Shown piece by piece: positions 43,782 through 54,159 of a stretch of 64,000 nucleotides of DNA. Position numbers and translations under genes: made by a program. A model generated the notes under the pieces. It did not search any database and was not told the DNA's origin. It was given only the letters and a program-made list of their open reading frames with translations. The stretch comes from Globodera rostochiensis (taxonomy: Eukaryota > Nematoda > Chromadorea > Rhabditida > Heteroderidae): assembly GCA_018350325.1 (NCBI GenBank), contig JAEVLN010000001.1, forward strand, positions 124,001 through 188,000. The letters run 5' to 3'. Position 1 is the first letter of the stretch. Every line of letters starts with the position of its first letter.

Positions 43782-46373
43782 TCAATTGATCTTTCCGCGC
43801 ATCAAAGAGCCCTTCTTTTGCTCGACTTCCGTGCCATTTATAATTGAAGCCAAAGGAAATCGCTTGCCAGGGAGCGGAACTCTCGGAGATGGTGTGGCCA
43901 GAAGAGAGTCCTTCATGTATTGGTGCGCCAGAAGCTCATCAATGGTGGCCCGATTTCGAAACTCGCGCACAAGGCATTTCTTTTAAGGAAAATGCCATTC
44001 TAGCCGAAAGAAAGGCACTCTCACCTTCAGCACGTCTAATAAAAAGTGGTCGTGCAATTTCGGAAATTCGATGGTGTGACGTTCGGATGAGATCGCAGTT
44101 ATTTTAGCCATTTGGTTGGTTAAGTGTTGGAAGGGAGTGCGCCCGTAGACCATCGCATAGAGAATACATCCCAATGACCAGACGTCGGACTTCAGCGGCA
44201 CCTAAAACGACGGTTGATTTTGACTAATTTGCGAGACAAATTGTTTCGTGCATTTCAAACTCCCTTTCGCCCGTTTCCCATTTGACTACGGCCTCTGAAT
44301 ATGATTTAACAAACTTTGTATATGGTCACTCCATTGTTGTCAATGTATGAACCAATTATCGCTTCAGGACTCATGTAGCTGAGAGTGCCAACTTGGATCT
44401 CTTTCATCACCGATGTTTTGTTGGAAGGAATATTGGACGCAATTCCAAAGTCGATCAGTTTTAGACTGGCGCCAACGAACAAAAAATTAGCGGGTTTTAG
44501 GTCGGAGTGTACAATGTCTGAGTTTAAAATAATAAATAAATTAAAAATTAAGCAAAGCGCAAACTTTTGTCGTGGATAACTTTGACACATTTGAGCATTT
44601 CCTGCCAATGGTATTTGACGAATTTGGCATCGATTTCTTTCGATCTTTTGTGCATAAAGGTCGCCAAATCGATGTCACCGCATTCCATTACAACAAACAT
44701 TTTGTTTTTGCGTTTCTCGCTGAATGTTTAACTGTTACAAAATACAAAATTTCTAAAACTCACAAATCGAACACTCGAATGACGTTGGGAGAGTCTTGCA
44801 GCTGAGTGAGCAAATTTATCTCATTTTCATAAGCCAACTTTACTGTCGCATCCGCGCTCGACAAGTCAACGCATTTTATGGCCACACAACGTTTGTGGCA
44901 CTCACTGAACGCCTGATAGACCTGAAGATTTATTTGCTTTGTTTGAAAGTCAATATAATAAGTATCAAACATGTAAAGTTCCACTGGAGGTGGCACGACT
45001 CTTCGTCAACGACTTTTCGTCAATGGACGCTTCGTCAACGACTTTTCGTCGATGGACTATTCGTCAACGACATTTCGTCAATAAGAAAGAATTTTTAAAA
45101 AAAATTTTAATTAAATTTAAACTAACACCAAATTTTCAAGTCTAGGGTTATTCGGGGCGAAGAAGCCGATTCTAACCTCCATTTCGACCAATTTTGAACC
45201 TCGGACCCAAATTTAAAGGTTTTTCGAAATTTCAGAAATTTTTCAGAAATCATTTTAGCCTTCAAAAACACGCTTAAAATATCCGAAACGATTCGATCAT
45301 TACTTGCTGTTTTATTGTAATTTTATGTTTTTGAATGATTTCGAGGGCCTTTGTTGCATTTTTAAAATTTTTTCAAAAAATCATAATGTTTAAATTATAA
45401 TCAGATGATGTAATGTGATAAATCGGTTGCCATATTCGTGATCAGCAACCTCGATAACCCCCGAGTACTTCTCAGAATTGCGTAAAACCCTCTTTTGTGC
45501 GACAAGTATAGTAAACTTAACTATTCCGAAAATTGTTGTTGGCTTAAATTTAATTAAAATTTGTTGTTTTTTAAAATTCTTTCTTATTGACGAAATGTCG
45601 TTGACGAATAGTTCAATGACAAAAAGTCGTTGACGAATAGTTCAATGACAAAAAGTCGTTGACGAAGAGTCCATTGACGAAAAGTCTATTGATGAAAAGT
45701 CATGGAACCCCACTGGATAATCCACAAAAATTCCTGAAAACACGGGTGGGATATCCAAATTTTTAGAATCCCTTTTATTCTAATGCGGAAGGCTTCAAAA
45801 CTAACCACGCTCGAACCCCCTTTGCCAAGGGTGCTCAGAACAGAGTAGCCTTTTCCATTCACGATCAGTGCATGTCCGGACATTGAACGATTTGGAATTG
45901 GCAGTTGAACACTGTTGTTCCTCCCCCGGTCGTGCGGCGCCTTCTCCTTTCCTAATTCCTCACCACTTTTCGTTCTGAGCATCTTTTTCACGGATGGCTC
46001 GTGACTGCTGAAGGTGGAGACGGTTGGCAGAGTCGGCTGTTTGCGTAGAAAACTTTGGCTGTCGTTGACGACAGAAAACAAAGTGGGCACAGGCAGCACC
46101 TCGCGAACGCACTTCAAATGTTTTATAGTCGGCTTGCCAACCGGTTGGAAGTCCAACTTTTTTGACTGTTCTAAATCCGCTCTAAATTGGCATATTTAAG
46201 ACAATAGATTTTGCAAACACTTACAAGTTGCTGTCCTTCAATCCATCAAAATCTTTGATAGTCTTAGTAGAAGTCGATGGCGCTTTATCCAGGTCGACCG
46301 AACCCGACAAAAATTTGCTTCGTTCGGTTGCATGGCCCTTCAACTTTTGCAATCTTTCTTTGACAAGTTCCAT
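43782..46373 (-). CDS. mps1: MPS1/TTK-like dual-specificity spindle-checkpoint kinase
   Basis: Start at 46373 ([19 protein letters not shown]). The N-terminal region of about 170 residues is basic and Ser-rich. The kinase domain begins [17 protein letters not shown] (glycine loop), then CVAIKCVDL with the ATP Lys, [28 protein letters not shown], and the catalytic loop [20 protein letters not shown], very close to the TTK wording. Next come [39 protein letters not shown] with [13 protein letters not shown], and [14 protein letters not shown]; stop at 43782. MPS1 phosphorylates kinetochore proteins to start the spindle assembly checkpoint. The N-terminus is much shorter than the human protein's, with no recognisable TPR. 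One intron, between the glycine loop and the ATP Lys, holds a 0.7-kb transposon. C. elegans is reported to lack this kinase. Confidence 0.85.
44993..45713. mobile_element. GTTGACGAA-phrase inverted-repeat element in the kinase intron
   Basis: The left end repeats CTTCGTCAACGAC / TTTTCGTCAATGGAC about five times (44998-45080); the right end mirrors it (45590-45705). The first and last unique bases are followed by CCACTGG on both sides (44985-44991 and 45709-45715), a probable 7-8-bp target-site duplication. The interior includes the GGGGTATTCGG..CCGGACCC family (about 45140-45220). No coding capacity. Confidence 0.75.
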
Positions 46374-46429
46374 TTACAGTTAGTTGGAATCTAAAAGTAG
46401 TTTTTGTTAACAATGAAACTTTAGGTCTA

Positions 46430-46718
46430 ATTACCTAATAGTAAGTAGAATTAAAGCCTTTTCTTATTATATTAGAATTTTAGAAAGTTGAAAAATAAAA
46501 AGTTGCGGTAGTTTCAACCGCCAGGCCAACTCATATCTATGCGCCATTTAAATAGGTTCTCCGAACGGCCGACCCAATTCGAACATTTTTTTCGAAATCT
46601 CAAAAATTTCAAAAACTTTTTGCTTCAAAATTATTCAAAAAGCACAAAACTACTAGAGACTGACGTTGACCTTGATTTCCTGGATTAAAAATACAGCCCT
46701 AAATATGGTGTTTCTGAG
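46430..46718. other. Upstream region of the kinase gene
   Basis: AT-rich with a diverged CGAACATTTTTTTCGAAA dispersed repeat near 46578-46600. No promoter motif can be named with confidence. The 8-bp duplication TTTCTGAG that flanks the next element begins at 46711. Confidence 0.3.
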
Positions 46719-48109
46719 CAGGGCCGTATCTAGAAAAAATTTTCGGGGGGGGGGGAAATCGATTCTTAGGGGTGTCTTTTTCCTTTTTATTGCATTTTGT
46801 TAAGCAATTTTTATCGATTTCTGGGGGTGATTTTCCGTTTTATCCATTTTTTGGCGGTGCCGATCAGGGTTGCAACGGATTGGGAAAAAAGTCGGATACG
46901 GATTTCGGATCGGATTGTTCTTGAGAAAAAAGTCGGATACGGATTTCGGATCGGATAACCCAAAATTTGTCGGATCGGATTTCGGATATCGGATTTGAAA
47001 AAACACCGGATTTCGGATATCGGATAACGGATTTCGGATGAAAAAATTTTTTAGTGGAAAAAACTGAATTGATGTTTTTTTAGAAGATTTCCGGGAAATG
47101 ATAATTTATTCAATGTAACACTCAAGTTCAATAAGAAAAATCGCAAATGGGCAAATTATGATGAAGAAAAAGTTTAACTTCCCATCCAGGGCCGTAACCA
47201 GAAAAATTTTTAGAGGGGGGGGGGAAGCCAAAAAAAAGTCGATTCTTAGAATTTTTGTTGAAATTTAACTAAAAATTTTGTCGATTTTCATTTTTCAAAA
47301 ATACAAAATTTTTTTGCGAATTCTGCTTGCGGGGTGGGGGGGGGGGGGTCGGCGGTGCCGATAGGCGCCGCCGAGAAAATTTTGAATTTTTAATGTGAAT
47401 TTGTTAAGAAAATTGGTCAAAAAAATGTAAAAGTTTATTTATAAAAATACCAAATAAAAAAATTTTAGGGAAAATTTCGATCTTTGGGGTGGATTTTTGG
47501 TAAAGAAAAAGTCCCTTTTTAGGGGGTACATTTTGTTTTATTGCTTTTTTCTTGCGAAATTTTGGGGAAAAATATTGAATTTCTTCAAGAAATTTCTAAC
47601 TAAAAACTCGCTCTAATTTTAAAATTTTTCAAAATGAATGCTATTTCCGGGCTTCTCTCACGATTCCCTATTCGCAAAAAAAAATGTTAAAACTTGAAAA
47701 TCTCGACCCTATTGATAAGCCCTTCGGTATGCTATTATATTTTACTCTTTGGTTCATTTTTTGTGTTCTCATATCGGACAATTATCCGGATTTCGGATCG
47801 GATTTGCCAAAATTTGTCGGATCGGATTTCGGATATCGGATTGGCGCCCAAATTTTGTCGGATCGGATTTCGGATATCGGATTGAGAAAAACACCGGATT
47901 TCGGATAACGGATAACGGATTTCGGATGATCCGTTGCAACCCTGGTGCCGATAGGCGCCGCCGGAGAAAATTTTTGTAAAATTTAATGACCTTGTTAAGA
48001 AAATTGGTCAAAAAATTGTAAAAGTGCAAAACAATATGTAGGTACACGCTCTTGTTTTTTTTTGTGAAATTTCATTTCAGGGGGGGGGGGGGGCCTAAAT
48101 ACGGGCCTG
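46719..48109. mobile_element. CAGGGCCGTA hAT-type element, outer level of a nest
   Basis: Ends CAGGGCCGTATC and, read inward, CAGGCCCGTATT, within a perfect 8-bp duplication TTTCTGAG (46711-46718 and 48110-48117). Next to each end is a G run. Without the nested insertion it would be about 303 bp. Partial copies of this family occur at 11.19, 32.5, 36.1 and 47.19 kb. Confidence 0.88.
46865..47944. mobile_element. 1,080-bp hAT-type element nested inside the CAGGGCCGTA element
   Basis: Terminal inverted repeats CAGGGTTGCAACGGAT / ATCCGTTGCAACCCTG lie in a perfect 8-bp duplication GTGCCGAT (46857-46864, 47945-47952) created inside the GGTGCCGATAGGCGCCGCC motif of the host element. Subterminal DNA repeats CGGATTTCGGATATCGGAT phrases on both sides. 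It carries within itself another partial CAGGGCCGTAACC element (from about 47187) with its own GGTGCCGATAGGCGCCGCC (47354-47372). Confidence 0.92.
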
Positions 48110-48299
48110 TTTCTGAGTAACAAACAGCAGGAATTTTGCCGCAAATTTGAAATTTGTGACAGATCGCCAAATTTTTAAATATTTGCCAAGTTTATTTTGG
48201 ATTTTGATAGCAAATCTCAACAAAAAACAACAATTTGATAACAAAAATAGGTATTAAATGGGCGATAAATTTCTGCCGTGGGCATTTTGTTTTGCAAAA

Positions 48300-49440
48300 T
48301 TAATCATTTTTGGGCTAATTTTCTTAACAAATATCAAAAATTCAAAAATTTTTCGCGGCGGCGCCTGTCGGCACCGCCGACCCCTTCTCCCTCCCCAGAG
48401 GTAAAGCAGAATTCTCAAAATCCTTGTTTTTGAAAAATTTGAAGATTAAAGCCGATTTATACATCCAAAAATTATTCTGCTACAGTACCCCTACGAACGG
48501 TCACCCATTTACCCCCATTTTCAGTGTATTTTAAAGCACGTGTTGTATCCGGGCTTTACTTATTATTGATAAAGTAGTGTTTTGACTCAGAAATTCTTTT
48601 GCTTCCATTCTGTAAAATTCATTATCGACACCGTATCTATAAGAAAAAGAAAGGCACTTTTTTGTGAGGGGGAGGGGGTCAAGTTGTCTTCGACTCAAAG
48701 AGAATTGGCCGGGACATTTGTCCGTCCGCCTTTAACATCTTCCGATGCTAATCCAATTGGACGATTGTTTCCCCGGCTTATTAGCGCCAGCCGGGGGGTT
48801 GTTGGGGTTGAAGGCGGACCAAGTGGGTAAAGGGGGGGGGGAGGTTTGGCACGCCCAATTTGGGCTTCAATATTTCTTAAAATGTAAGGATAGAAAGGGT
48901 GCTCGGGTGGGCTGGGCCAGAAGGGCTCCCAATCAGTGACTGAAAGCTGAAGCGAGACGTTTTGCCACTTCTTTACTCCGACTCATTACAATCAAGAGAA
49001 TCCAATTTTTGTAATGCATTTATTTGAGTCTGTTCACCAATTGCGCTTTTCATTAGCTCTTAAAACCAGTTGAACTTCACGGCATGTCCAAAAATCACTT
49101 TCCCATCTTTGTCTATTGCTATTCGCCCTCTTCAGTCACTAACTCACTAAACTGTTCTTCCATGTCAAGAATTAAGCAGTTTCCTATTCTCTTTTACTTG
49201 CTGCTTTCAGGACAAGCACAATCAAAGGGCCTATTCATTTGAATTTGTTTTTCGTTTGGGCTAACCGCGAGAAAGTCATTGAGAAGGGCCTGGCGAAGAA
49301 TGACACTTTTGCATGGGATTGAAGAGGAGGAAGGGAAGGAGTTAAAGTGGAAGAGGAGGGGAAACAGAAGTTCCATGAAGCCATGAAGGCGAATGTCAAC
49401 CAATTGTCAATTGGCTTGAAACTAATGGAATACTTGGCTT
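48300..49440. other. Repeat remnants and unassigned DNA
   Basis: 48350-48385 is an inverted GGCGGCGCCTGTCGGCACCG copy. From 48580 to 49440 there are several open frames of 60-80 codons with no domain, no signal peptide and no convincing splice partners. I do not call a gene. Confidence 0.35.
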
Positions 49441-49547
49441 AGCCAATCCTTGATCGCGTCTTAAAGCAGCGAAATGTGTCAATGCTGCCATTCACTTCTG
49501 ATCAGATCAAGTCTGGAACTTCGACACATTCTGTTCCTACTTCCTCA

Positions 49548-49740
49548 GCCCCCCCCCCCTCCTCGCCTCCCCCCTTCCTCCCCTTTATCCCCCCCCCCCT
49601 TCCTTCTCATCCCCCCCCTTCCTCCCTTTTATCCCCCCCCCCCTTCCTCCCCTTTATCCCCCCCCCCCTCTTCCTCCTCTTTACCACTTCCTCTTCTTTA
49701 TCCCCCCTTCCTCCCCTTTATCCCCCCCCCCCTTCCTACT
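49548..49740. repeat. CCTTCCTCCCCTTTATCCCC tandem repeat
   Basis: About eight degenerate copies of a unit of 20-25 bp with C runs. A reading frame of about 200 codons spans it and runs on to 50093 into Ser/Pro/Thr-rich sequence; it lacks any family signal, so I leave it uncalled. Confidence 0.7.
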
Positions 49741-50409
49741 TTATCCTCCTCCGCCGCGCTCTTCTCGTCTTCCACTTCAATCTTCTCCCTTTTGTTGAAG
49801 AGAGCTCTCCAACCGACCAACTTCAACTTTCTTCCTCCATAAAATTATCTCCTTCTCCCCGCACATCCCTCACACCCTCAGCCTATCTACTCGAGAACGT
49901 GCTCAACTCCTCTGCCACTCACTCCACTCCCCTTCCATCACTGATCAATGGGACGCCTGCCGAAGTGCCCCCCCCCCCTCAGATCACTTCCCAAATCATC
50001 CGAGCTGAGATTGTTTTCCCAAACAGAAAATGGAAAGAAAGGTTCAAAAGAGATGAAATGATCATAAAAGAAAACTTCCGCCACTTTCCATGATCCTCTC
50101 TGCACACTTCACCTGTCGGTCGGTCATTCCGTCTAAGCCTTCCCCTCCATTCGTTCATCACCCAATCCACTCACAAACAAATTTGCTTAAAAATCATTTT
50201 ATCAAAATCTTTTTTAGTTTAATTAAGGGCAAACATTCTTTGTGCACTCAATTGGTGGAGAAGCGCGCATGTCGTCTTCGTCATCGTCAAAATTTTTGGT
50301 TTCTGATCTAATTGGAGGCAGCGGGAAGGAAGGAAGAAAAGGGATTAGGACAGAATGCCAGAAGAGAAGAAGGTGTATTGGAAGTGCGGGAAAAGGGAAC
50401 AACGTTGAG

Positions 50410-51092
50410 GGAGAAGAGAGAGAAACGGAGGATGAAGAAGAGAGAGGAAAGGAGGATGAAGAAGAGAGAGGAAAGAAGGATGAAGAAGAGAGAGGAAAGA
50501 AGGATAAAGAAGAGAGAGGAAAGGAGGATGAAGAAGAGAGAGGAAAGGAGGATGAAGAAGAGAGAGGAAAGGAGGATGAAGAAGAGAGAGGAAAAGAGGA
50601 TGAAGAAGAGAGAGGAAAGGAGGATGAAGAAGAGAAAGGAAAGGCGGATAAAGAAGAGAGAGGAAAGGAGGATGAAGAAGAGAGAGGAAAGGAGGATGAT
50701 GAAGAGAGAGGAAAGGAGGATGAAGAAGAGAGAGGAAAGGAGGATAAAGAAGAGAGAGGAAAGGAGGATGAAGAAGGGAGAGGAAAGGAGGATGAAGAAG
50801 AGAGAGGAAAGGAGGATAAAGAAGAGAGAGGAAAGGAGGATAAAGAAGAGAGAGGAAAGGAGGATGAAGAAGAGAGAGGAAAAGAGGATGAAGAAGAGAG
50901 AGGAAAGGAGGATGAAGAAGAGAAAGGAAAGGCGGATAAAGAAGAGAGAGGAAAGGAGGATAAAGAAGAGAGAGGAAAGGAGGATGAAGAAGGGAGAGGA
51001 AAGGAGGATGAAGAAGAGAGAGGAAAGGAGGATAAAGAAGAGAGAGGAAAGGAGGATAAAGAAGAGAGAGGAAAGGAGGATGAAGAAGGGAG
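50410..51092. repeat. 24-bp purine minisatellite, about 28 copies
   Basis: Units of GATGAAGAAGAGAGAGGAAA plus GGAG with single-base variants (AAA for GAA, AAG for GAG). All units are 24 bp, so the array is open in two + frames (one reading DEEERGKE) and two - frames. The frame from 50242 to 51231 has unique sequence at both ends (MHSIGGEARMSSSSSSKF..; ..LIIAFGGWMDPYINT) and could be an acidic coiled-coil protein, but I see no support beyond openness. Confidence 0.8.
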
Positions 51093-51445
51093 GAGGAACG
51101 AAGAGAATGCCCATCGAAGCGACAGAAGGGCCGAACGAAGAGGGAGAAGGCACAAATCGACTGAGGAAACGGCAGCCGAACTTCTGATCATCGCCTTCGG
51201 TGGGTGGATGGATCCCTACATAAATACATAATCATTAAAATGCCGGAAACGGAATCCCGAATCCGGTTACATCCCTGGTGCGCACGAAAATTTTGGGAGT
51301 TCCAATTCGCATTTTAAAGGACGGAATCCCGAACGGGATTAGGATTTTTTTAAATTGACACAAAAATTTGAAAGATTGAAGACAATACGCACTTTGGTCG
51401 GCGGAAAAGTGTCTAATTTGAACCGCGATCGAACTGTTATTATCA

Positions 51446-52400
51446 CTAGTGTTCGGCACAGTACGGTATTACCGCGGTATTTTCGATATACCGACCAACA
51501 AAATTTTGGATTTCGATATTTTTTTGGTATCGGAATTTTACCGAAAATCGATATACCGACCAACAATCGATATACCGCAGTATTTTTTTGAAAAATGCAA
51601 GTTTTTGAACGATTTTTGCCAATATCGACGAGGGTGGCGAGTGGTGAGCAGTGTTTTCCTGTTCCAACAATTTTGGATCTGTTCCTGTTCTGTTCTCAAA
51701 TTTTAGAACAGCTTATCTGTTCTGTTCTGTTCTGTTCCGACCTCGAGAACAGAACAGTATAAACTGTTCCAAATTAAAAATTTTCCGAATGAAATTGTCT
51801 GAAATTTTAATTGTGAATTTTTGGAAAATTTCAAATATATTACCCAATCAGGCTCAATTGTTCAATTTTTACCCTGTTCTAGCTTGGCCTGTTCTGTTCC
51901 TGTTCCAAGGATTTTGAATCTGTTCCTGTTCTGTTCTAAATCCTAGAATAGAACGGGTACAGAACAGGCCAAGCTGGAACAGGAAAACACTGGTGGTGAG
52001 TAAGAGGAGGAGGGTGCTGTTGGGGGTCAGGTGGGGGGGGGGGGGGTGGGGGTTCGGGGATCCTCATCGGGTAAATAATTTTTTCCGACTTTTGTGAGCA
52101 TCTCCAATTTCTAAAAATTTAAAAAAATTTTCAGATTTAAATATTTTTGGCCGCAACTATTTTTAAAACGAACATTTTCAAAAGGTTCTAAATTATTACT
52201 TTTCAAGCAAATTTTATGCTCTAAAAAAGTTTTATTTTCAGTTGAAATGAACCCGCAACCGCTAAAATGCTCATTTTTCTCAAAACATTGCCTAAATATT
52301 ATAAGCATCGAATAAATTGTTTTGTTCATTTTAAATTGAAATTCAAAATGTCCAATAATACCGAATACCGGTCAGTATACCGATTTTTTTGGCCGGTACT
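51446..52400. repeat. CGATATACCG-phrase repeat region
   Basis: 51447-51590 repeats TACCGCGGTATTTTCGATAT and ATCGATATACCGACCAACAA; 52360-52400 has ACCGAATACCGGTCAGTATACCG. These may be the two ends of one element that starts TAGTGTTCGGCACAG, into which the 344-bp hAT-type element inserted. Its outer right end is not recognisable. Confidence 0.45.
51649..51992. mobile_element. hAT-type miniature element (GTTCTGTTCC family), 344 bp
   Basis: Terminal inverted repeats CAGTGTTTTCCTGTTCCA / TGGAACAGGAAAACACTG within a perfect 8-bp duplication GTGGTGAG (51641-51648, 51993-52000). The sequence matches both ends of the 22474-23837 element closely, including ACAATTTTGGATCTGTTCC, but has none of its interior insertions. 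Confidence 0.93.
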
Positions 52401-52482
52401 TTCTCGGTTATTTGTAATTTTGCGAAGTCCGCCGGAGGGGAGGGCCAAGGTCCCATCTTTAGGTTCGGGGATGCCCCCTTTC

Positions 52483-52586
52483 CAGTGTTTTTCCGGTTCT
52501 ATTTTTTTCTGACGGTTCCAAAACGGTTCGGGATTTTCGCGTTCCCGGAACTGTTGGAACCGCCACCGGAACCGGGAAAAACACTG
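52483..52586. mobile_element. 104-bp hAT-type miniature element
   Basis: Ends CAGTGTTTTTCCGGTTC and GAACCGGGAAAAACACTG (read forward), flanked by a perfect 8-bp duplication CCCCTTTC (52475-52482, 52587-52594). It shares the CAGTGTTTT terminus with the GTTCTGTTCC family but has GGTTCC-type internal phrases (ACGGTTCC, GGAACTGTTGGAACCG). Very small for a mobilised element. Confidence 0.92.
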
Positions 52587-52639
52587 CCCCTTTCCTCAAA
52601 AGGTCGGGGCATTCATTCCCTATTCCAATAAATAAATCC

Positions 52640-54150
52640 TAAAAAGCAAAAAAACTTCTGTTTTATTTTATTTTATTAGCCCTTAAGCTAACTGACGTTT
52701 TCTAATAATAATTACAATAATTTTACAGTTAGCATAAATGTTGAAAACATTTAGCTGCTTTTTACAATGTTAGCAACAACGCGAACGGGCGGAGTTTGGC
52801 CCGGGGTCAGCTGAATCTGGCCTCTTTTTATCGATTATTTTCAATAAAAAAATGAAGTTAAAACAAACTTAAAGCACATCTCAATTCTCCGATTCTTTTC
52901 TCGCATTTGGTTTTGAATCATAGCGAAGATCTGAAATTGGGGAGGGAGAATTAGGCGATTGGAGAAAGTGGAGGGTATAGAAGAAAGAAAGTCGACGGAT
53001 TTTTGGTTAAAATTTGGGCTGAATTGGAGAGCAAATGAAATTAATCCATCCGTTACATTCATTGCCCCCCCCCCCCCCCCCAACTCCTCAAGTGGAGAGG
53101 AGCAAAAATGATTTCGGCTTTGAGAAGAGAATAAAAATGGGGGACAGATGGGCTTAGGAAGGGAAATGAATTTGAGGATGGCACTCGTATAGGCGGGGGG
53201 GGGGGAGATGGGCACGCCTCTCGAGAAGACGGGACGAGTGGAAAAGGGCTTTGCAATTAAGCACGGCATTTGGCACTGATTGAGAGTGAATTGCCTGGAA
53301 AGCGGGGGGGGAAGGGTTACGATAGGGAAGGAAACATTTGCCTATAATAAAACGATCATTTTTTTGTTAATGCTTAAAGAAATATCGAGGATATATTTTG
53401 GCCTAGCTCCTCCCTCGCCTTCATACTCTAGATAAAGCTCTGAAGCAAATTATGTCCCAAAAACTGGGTCATTTATGTGCAGAAACTGCCCTCTGCTGGA
53501 TGACTCAAGTGCGCCGCTTCTCCGCGTCCTCCGATCATTTTGGTTGATCAAACAATGCCCCCCGCCTCATTCTCCGTTCTCATCTCTAATTGGGCCTCTC
53601 ATCAGGCTAAGCTCCGCCCATCATCCAAAATGGACACCTCGCCGTTCATCACCATCTCTCCGGAGGTGTGTTTTGCTCCGCCCCCACGGGCCCCTCCCTC
53701 CCCACTCATCCGTCCGCCACTCACCCCCCCCCCCCCCCCCCTCCCCCCTCCCCCTCTCTCCCCCCTCCACCCTCTCCCCCACTTCGGTGCCACTTCTGCT
53801 CCGTGGAGGGTGCTCCCCTCGGTTCCTCATCTTCTCCATCAGGCCCTCAGCTTATTCAGTCCTTCCCCACCTTCGAGAGATTCTCTTCCCCTTGCCAAGC
53901 CTCTCTTTCATCAGCACCCATCCCAATAGCCAAGCGCGATCATCTCATTCATCCACCGCCTCCCCTTCCCTCAAGACGGTTTTCAAGTTTGAGTGATTCT
54001 TGTGAAGGCGTCCTTCTGTAGATTAGAAGGTCCCAGCCTGCGGAACTGGAAGGTGGGATTGCAATCAAATTGGTTGTGATAAGTGCATTAAGGAAAGATG
54101 AGAGGGAGGGAGACAAAGAGGGAAAGAGTGACTTCACGCCGGAAGAGCCC
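52640..54150. other. Intergenic, C/G runs, no supported gene
   Basis: C runs at 53065-53081, G run at 53194-53205, C runs at 53725-53741. Several Pro/Ser-rich frames cross 53475-54020, but none shows a domain. Because it lies upstream of an NK-2 homeobox gene it may include 5' exons of that gene; I cannot place them. Confidence 0.35.
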
Positions 54151-54159
54151 TTGATTAAG

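Noticed and set aside
49476..50093. 205-codon Ser/Pro-rich plus-strand frame
   Set aside because: The first half is a C-rich tandem repeat. The second half could be a regulatory-protein exon but has no domain, and I could not link it to the NK-2 gene.
50223..51191. Minus-strand frames rich in Phe/Leu/Ser or Ile/Leu that look like membrane proteins
   Set aside because: Antisense reading of the purine minisatellite; hydrophobicity is an artefact of TTC/CTC/TCC codons.
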